Part shown: positions 60,598-64,000 of the stretch, one piece after another
Position numbering within the stretch: the stretch's first letter is position 1
Layout: every line of letters begins with the position of its first letter
Assembly: GCF_014635285.1 (NCBI RefSeq)
Contig: NZ_BMCR01000003.1
Location: 682,001-746,000 of the forward strand
Source: Stappia taiwanensis
GTDB taxonomy: Bacteria > Pseudomonadota > Alphaproteobacteria > Rhizobiales > Stappiaceae
Length of the DNA stretch: 64,000 nucleotides
Reading direction: 5' to 3'
Notes under the pieces: model-generated
Seen by the model: the letters and a program-made list of their open reading frames with translations, nothing else
Databases searched by the model: none
Told to the model about the DNA's origin: nothing
Made by a program: the position numbers and the translations under genes

Positions 60598-61659
60598 ATG
60601 GCCACTTTTCTTGTCAACGTGTCGAAAATTGAGCGAAATCTCGACGTGATCCGCGCTCAAGCGCGCGCCCGCGGCATCGATTTCGTGTCGGTCGTCAAGT
60701 CATTCCACGATTCCGCGCAGTTGATGCGCCTGTTCGACCGGCGCCGTCCTTCTTATCTGGGTATGTCCAAGCTCGCGCTTGCTGAGAAATTCCAGGCCGA
60801 AGTGGTGAGCCCGATCATGATGACCAGCATTCCCCGCCCCGCCGATGCCGCGCGCGTGGTGCGGGTCGCCGATGTTAGCCTCAACAGCAATCTGGAGACC
60901 ATCGCCGCGCTCGACCGAGCGGCGGGGGAGGCAGGCACGCGCCATGAGGCGATCGTGATGATCGACGTGGGAGACCTGCGCGAGGGAATCCTGCCGCATG
61001 AGACGACCGGCTTCGTGCGTGCCATCACCGAGCGCGGCTTCAAGAATTTCTCGATCCGCGGCATCGGCACGAACTACGCCTGCGCCAACGGGGTGGAGCC
61101 CTCCACCCGCAATCTGGAGATGATCTATTCGCTGGCCCGCGAGATCGGCGACAGTTATGTCGAGCGCCCCTGCGTCTCGCTTGGCGGCTCCTCGATACTC
61201 AACTGGTTGGACAGCGAATATCTGCGCGACTGGCCGACTCAGATCCGCATCGGCCAGAGCATTCTTCTGGGTACGATGCCGGTGGTGGACACGGCTGCGC
61301 CGGGCCTTTTCACGGACACCCTGGTCTTCCGGTCGACCATCCTGGAGCAGGCGTTGAAGCCCTCGGCGCCGAGCGAGCCGGTGGGGGCCGATGCGATGGG
61401 TGCTGTCAACCGGCGGTGCGACCGCGGTTTCCGCCGCCGCGCGATCCTCGATTTCGGAGTTTCCGACACTGACCCCAAGGCCCTCTTGCCCTGCGATCCG
61501 GGCATCTCGATCGTCACCGCCAATTCCGATTACACCATCGTCGACGTGACGAATTCGAACCAACCCTACGACGTGGGCGACACGGTCGACTTCATTCCCA
61601 AGTACCGGGCGATGCTGCAGGGGTTCATCTCGCCCTACTTGGAAAAGAAATATCAATAG
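60598..61659 (+). CDS. PLP-dependent alanine/ornithine racemase family enzyme
   Basis: A 353-residue fold-type III PLP enzyme of the alanine racemase N-terminal superfamily, close in layout to ornithine racemase/YhfX-type proteins. The PLP lysine is K34 in FVSVVKSFHD. Phosphate-binding and active-site segments include GIGTNYACANG and VSLGGSSILNWL, and a C-terminal beta domain begins near DTLVFRS. It is predicted to racemise or epimerise an amino acid, perhaps a basic one such as ornithine or lysine, or to perform a retro-aldol step. The ATG at 60598 follows the sequence CAAGGTGCCCAC. Confidence 0.82.
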   Translation: MATFLVNVSKIERNLDVIRAQARARGIDFVSVVKSFHDSAQLMRLFDRRRPSYLGMSKLALAEKFQAEVVSPIMMTSIPRPADAARVVRVADVSLNSNLETIAALDRAAGEAGTRHEAIVMIDVGDLREGILPHETTGFVRAITERGFKNFSIRGIGTNYACANGVEPSTRNLEMIYSLAREIGDSYVERPCVSLGGSSILNWLDSEYLRDWPTQIRIGQSILLGTMPVVDTAAPGLFTDTLVFRSTILEQALKPSAPSEPVGADAMGAVNRRCDRGFRRRAILDFGVSDTDPKALLPCDPGISIVTANSDYTIVDVTNSNQPYDVGDTVDFIPKYRAMLQGFISPYLEKKYQ

Positions 61660-61700
61660 AAACAAGAATTGATCATCCAGCCGGGATAGGAGCCACCGCA

Positions 61701-62654
61701 TTGGCCGATCAGAACCAACCGACGTTCGATATGAGGCGCATCGCGGACCGCCCAGTGTCCGGGACGCCCGCACGTCGGGACTACCTTTCCCCCGAGCTGG
61801 ACGGGCAGTGTCTTCCCGTGGCCGTACTGGAGGGCGGCGCGCCCGGACCAACCGTCTGCGTCTCGGCCGGGTTGCACGGGTCGGAATATTGCGCGCTGGA
61901 AACAGCGCAGCGGCTTCTGCGGCTCGATCCGGCTTCGTTGCGCGGCCGGTTAATAGTGCTGCCGCTGGTCAACCTAGCTGCCTTCGCCGGGCGCGCGACC
62001 TACGTCAATCCGCAGGACGGGCTCAACCCCAACCGCGTCTTTCCCGGCAGCGCCGGAGGCTCGTCCAGCCACAGGATCGCCGACTGGCTGACGCGCGACG
62101 TGTATCGGCACGCGGACTGCATACTGGACCTTCACTCTGGCGATGTCAGCGAATATGTCAGCCCCTTCTCGATCTTCCTGCACGACGATCCCCGCTCGCG
62201 CGAACTGGCTCGGGCAGCAGGTCTCGATTTCGCCATCGGCCTCGCCCCCGGCGGGATGAGTATCGATGGGGCCGCCGCCTTCGGCGTGCCCGGCGTCATC
62301 CTGGAGGCCGGAGGCGCTCTCGTGCGTGAGGACAACGTGGTCGACATCCTCTACGGCGCAGTGCTGAGGGCGCTCGCCGCTGCCGGCGTCATCGATGATG
62401 TGGGCGGAGAACCTAGCCCAGCCCGCGTCATTCGTACCCCTATCACAAGTCTCGCCCCTCATCATGGCATCTGGTATCCGGACAACGAAGTTGGCGCGTT
62501 TCTGGAAACAGACGCGGTGGTGGGGCGAATTCGCGATTATTTCGGCCATGAGACGGCCGTCATCCGCACTCCCAAGCGCGGCTTTCTGCTCTATCAACTC
62601 GTCGGCATGCCCGTGAATGAGGGAGAAGTCCTTTGCTGGATCGGCGAGACCTGA
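61701..62654 (+). CDS. Aspartoacylase/succinylglutamate desuccinylase-like zinc deacylase
   Basis: A 317-residue M14-type zinc hydrolase. Zinc ligands are H59 and E62 (HGSE) and H145 (LDLHSGD). LNPNRVFPG (around N111-R112) is the substrate-binding arginine motif. The C-terminal beta-barrel (SLAPHHGIWYPDNEVGAFLE, VGRIRDYFG) is normal. It would remove an acyl group from an N-acyl amino acid, or hydrolyse an amide or ester of one. The start is TTG 61701 with AGGAG. Its stop overlaps the exporter start (TGATG), so the two are coupled. Confidence 0.85.
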   Translation: MADQNQPTFDMRRIADRPVSGTPARRDYLSPELDGQCLPVAVLEGGAPGPTVCVSAGLHGSEYCALETAQRLLRLDPASLRGRLIVLPLVNLAAFAGRATYVNPQDGLNPNRVFPGSAGGSSSHRIADWLTRDVYRHADCILDLHSGDVSEYVSPFSIFLHDDPRSRELARAAGLDFAIGLAPGGMSIDGAAAFGVPGVILEAGGALVREDNVVDILYGAVLRALAAAGVIDDVGGEPSPARVIRTPITSLAPHHGIWYPDNEVGAFLETDAVVGRIRDYFGHETAVIRTPKRGFLLYQLVGMPVNEGEVLCWIGET

Positions 62655-63628
62655 TGAGTGCCGCAGGGGAAGGTGGCCGGAAGGGGCAGCATCCGGTGCG
62701 AAGGCAGCATCAAAGCCGGCATCAGGGGGCGGGCGAGGGGCTCGCGGAAAGCGTGACGGCGACGGCGCTGCTCACCTTTGCCATGGCACTTTCCGGCACG
62801 GTCGGCGTACTCGTGGTCGCCTCGGGGCTATCCTCGATCTCGGCAGTGTTCTTCCGCTGCCTTTTCGGCGCGCTGGCGCTGTCTGCCTGGTGTATTCTGC
62901 GCGGCCGCTTCCGGCCGTCATCCATTCACCGGAGCAACATCTCCATCGTGGCGGTGAGCGGGCTGTTTCTGATCTTTAACTGGGTGGCGCTATTCCAGTC
63001 GGTGCATTTCATTCAAGTTGGTCTATCCTTTGTCATCTACCACCTGCAGCCGTTCTGGATCGTTCTGATCGGCGCGGCGCTTCTTGATGAGGCGCTGTCG
63101 CGGGTAAAACTGGTGTGGATCGCGTTTGCCTTCGCTGGGCTGGTCCTTGTCATCGGCCCGCGCATCAACACTGTCTCGGCTGACTGGACACTGGCGGCCG
63201 GCATCGCCCTGGCGCTCATCGCCTCCATCCTCTATGCAGGTTCCACCCTCACCGCCCGGCGCATCACCGATGTGGACCCATCCTTCCTGGCGATCGTCCA
63301 TTGCATCATCGGCATGGTCGTGTTCTCGCCGGTGCTCGTTGGTTTCCTGTGGGCCGAGGTCTCGCCGGTCGGCTGGGCCTGCCTAATCAGTCTCGGCATC
63401 GTGCAGACGGGCGTCGTCTACACGATGCTTTATGCGACCTACCCGAAGGTGCCCACTGCCACCATCGCAGTGTGCGCGTTCCTTAACCCGATCACCGCGC
63501 TTGTCTCCGATTACCTTGTCTATGGCCACGCCATCACGCCGGTTCAGGGCGCTGGTGTCGCAATCATCATGATCGCCGAACTGGGCGTCACTCTCGGCTG
63601 GTGCGGACGCACCAGCACAAGCAGCTAG
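62654..63628 (+). CDS. EamA/DMT family transporter
   Basis: A 324-residue drug/metabolite-type transporter with ten predicted spans in two EamA repeats (first repeat ALSGTVGVLVVASGLSSISA, second SILYAGSTLTARRI). The first 40 residues are polar and basic. The ATG at 62654 overlaps the previous stop by one base (TGATG). EamA proteins commonly export amino acids and metallophores such as pseudopaline. It is the last gene of the cluster and suggests that its product leaves the cell. Confidence 0.88.
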   Translation: MSAAGEGGRKGQHPVRRQHQSRHQGAGEGLAESVTATALLTFAMALSGTVGVLVVASGLSSISAVFFRCLFGALALSAWCILRGRFRPSSIHRSNISIVAVSGLFLIFNWVALFQSVHFIQVGLSFVIYHLQPFWIVLIGAALLDEALSRVKLVWIAFAFAGLVLVIGPRINTVSADWTLAAGIALALIASILYAGSTLTARRITDVDPSFLAIVHCIIGMVVFSPVLVGFLWAEVSPVGWACLISLGIVQTGVVYTMLYATYPKVPTATIAVCAFLNPITALVSDYLVYGHAITPVQGAGVAIIMIAELGVTLGWCGRTSTSS

Positions 63629-63697
63629 GATCTGAAGCCATAATTGGATTTGCGAATGAACGCTTCTGTGCTTCACTTGCGGCATCGAAGATGAACC

Positions 63698-64000
63698 ATG
63701 GAGCGTTTCGATCTTAGGGATGTCGAATGGGACCTGATCCAGCCCCTGCTCCCTACGCCACCATCTACAACTGCTTCAGCAGCAGGGCCAAGGCGGGCGT
63801 ATGGCTACGGATCTTCGAGGAGCTTGCCGAGCAATCCTCGGTTCCATCCAGTTCTCCGACGGTTCGATGATCCGTGCCCACCAGCACCCTGTCAGCGGTG
63901 AAAAGGGGATGAAGCTCACGCCATAGGTCGGTCTCGTGGCGGATCGAGTAACACTATCAACGCGACGGTGCATGTCCGTGGCCAGCCGATGGCGATCAAC
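63698..64000 (+). pseudogene. Broken IS5-family transposase at the window edge
   Basis: MERFDLRDVEWDLIQPLLPT starts a typical IS5-type transposase at 63698. After a deletion the text continues in other frames: TIYNCFSRRAKAGVWLRIFE, then SMIRAHQHPVSGEKG, and at the edge GRSRGGSSNTINATVHVRGQ. The large central part is compressed, and at least two frameshifts are needed. The reading continues beyond the window, so the right end is not seen. Confidence 0.75.

Noticed and set aside
41489-64000. Second attachment-site copy of the tRNA-Thr 3' end
   Set aside because: Searched by eye for the GTTCAAATCTCTCCGG region; none found in the window.

Overview
The window looks like chromosomal DNA of an aerobic to microaerobic alphaproteobacterium, probably of the Hyphomicrobiales/Rhizobiales group. 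The reasons are high GC, a FixL-FixJ-FixK oxygen cascade driving a ccoNOQP-ccoG-fixH-ccoI-ccoS cluster, and the alphaproteobacterial layout of the ligase/exonuclease/helicase repair genes. The genus is not resolved. The main chromosome (about 1-41.4 kb) is dense and GC-rich. From the tRNA-Thr gene at 41.4 kb to the right edge the sequence is accessory: integrases, a type I restriction-modification (R-M) operon, AT-rich orphan genes, insertion sequence (IS) remnants and a small-molecule-type gene cluster.

Left part. 1-5.5 kb holds a DNA end-processing module: a ligase-associated Lhr-type helicase (minus strand, running off the window), a metallo-beta-lactamase exonuclease, a small NTF2-fold protein and an ATP-dependent DNA ligase. 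5.5-11.2 kb is housekeeping: an HCCA-isomerase-like protein, a thioesterase-like protein, an HSL-type hydrolase, a YjbQ protein, a proline iminopeptidase and two small membrane proteins. 11.2-21.7 kb is a CrbS/CrbR-type acetate-control locus: a Na+/solute symporter with its DUF4212 partner, a LuxR-type regulator, a cytochrome P460-like protein, a symporter-histidine-kinase hybrid, and a DnaQ-exonuclease/CBS/DUF294 fusion. MscL and an aminotransferase follow.

The oxygen regulon spans 23.6-40.7 kb. FixL keeps the heme histidine and distal arginine. FixJ, a lone receiver and FixK follow, then hemN (oxygen-independent heme synthesis), the cbb3 oxidase genes and the copper/heme assembly genes. TTGA-N6-TCAA boxes lie in front of ccoN and hemN. 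At the right end a divergent pair, an NsrR-like Rrf2 regulator and a protoglobin, flanks an AT-rich intergenic region with a perfect palindrome.

Accessory region. A tyrosine recombinase sits just after tRNA-Thr(GGT). Next comes an overlapping type I R-M operon transcribed leftwards in the order single-TRD half HsdS, HsdM, RhuM, full-length HsdS, decayed DUF2188 gene, HAD phosphatase, HsdR, YgjP-like metallopeptidase, with inverted repeats at its promoter. Between 53.9 and 58.1 kb lie a shrunken integrase, an IS5 fragment, a frameshifted GNAT gene, three very AT-rich orphan genes, an IS630 element with intact ends and an IS3 fragment.

The most unusual block is 58.2-63.6 kb. It holds a saccharopine-dehydrogenase-like enzyme, a membrane desaturase/hydroxylase, an ornithine/alanine-racemase-like enzyme, an aspartoacylase-like deacylase and an EamA exporter. 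These look like one pathway for making and exporting an unusual amino-acid-derived compound. It is followed by a broken IS5 transposase at the window edge.
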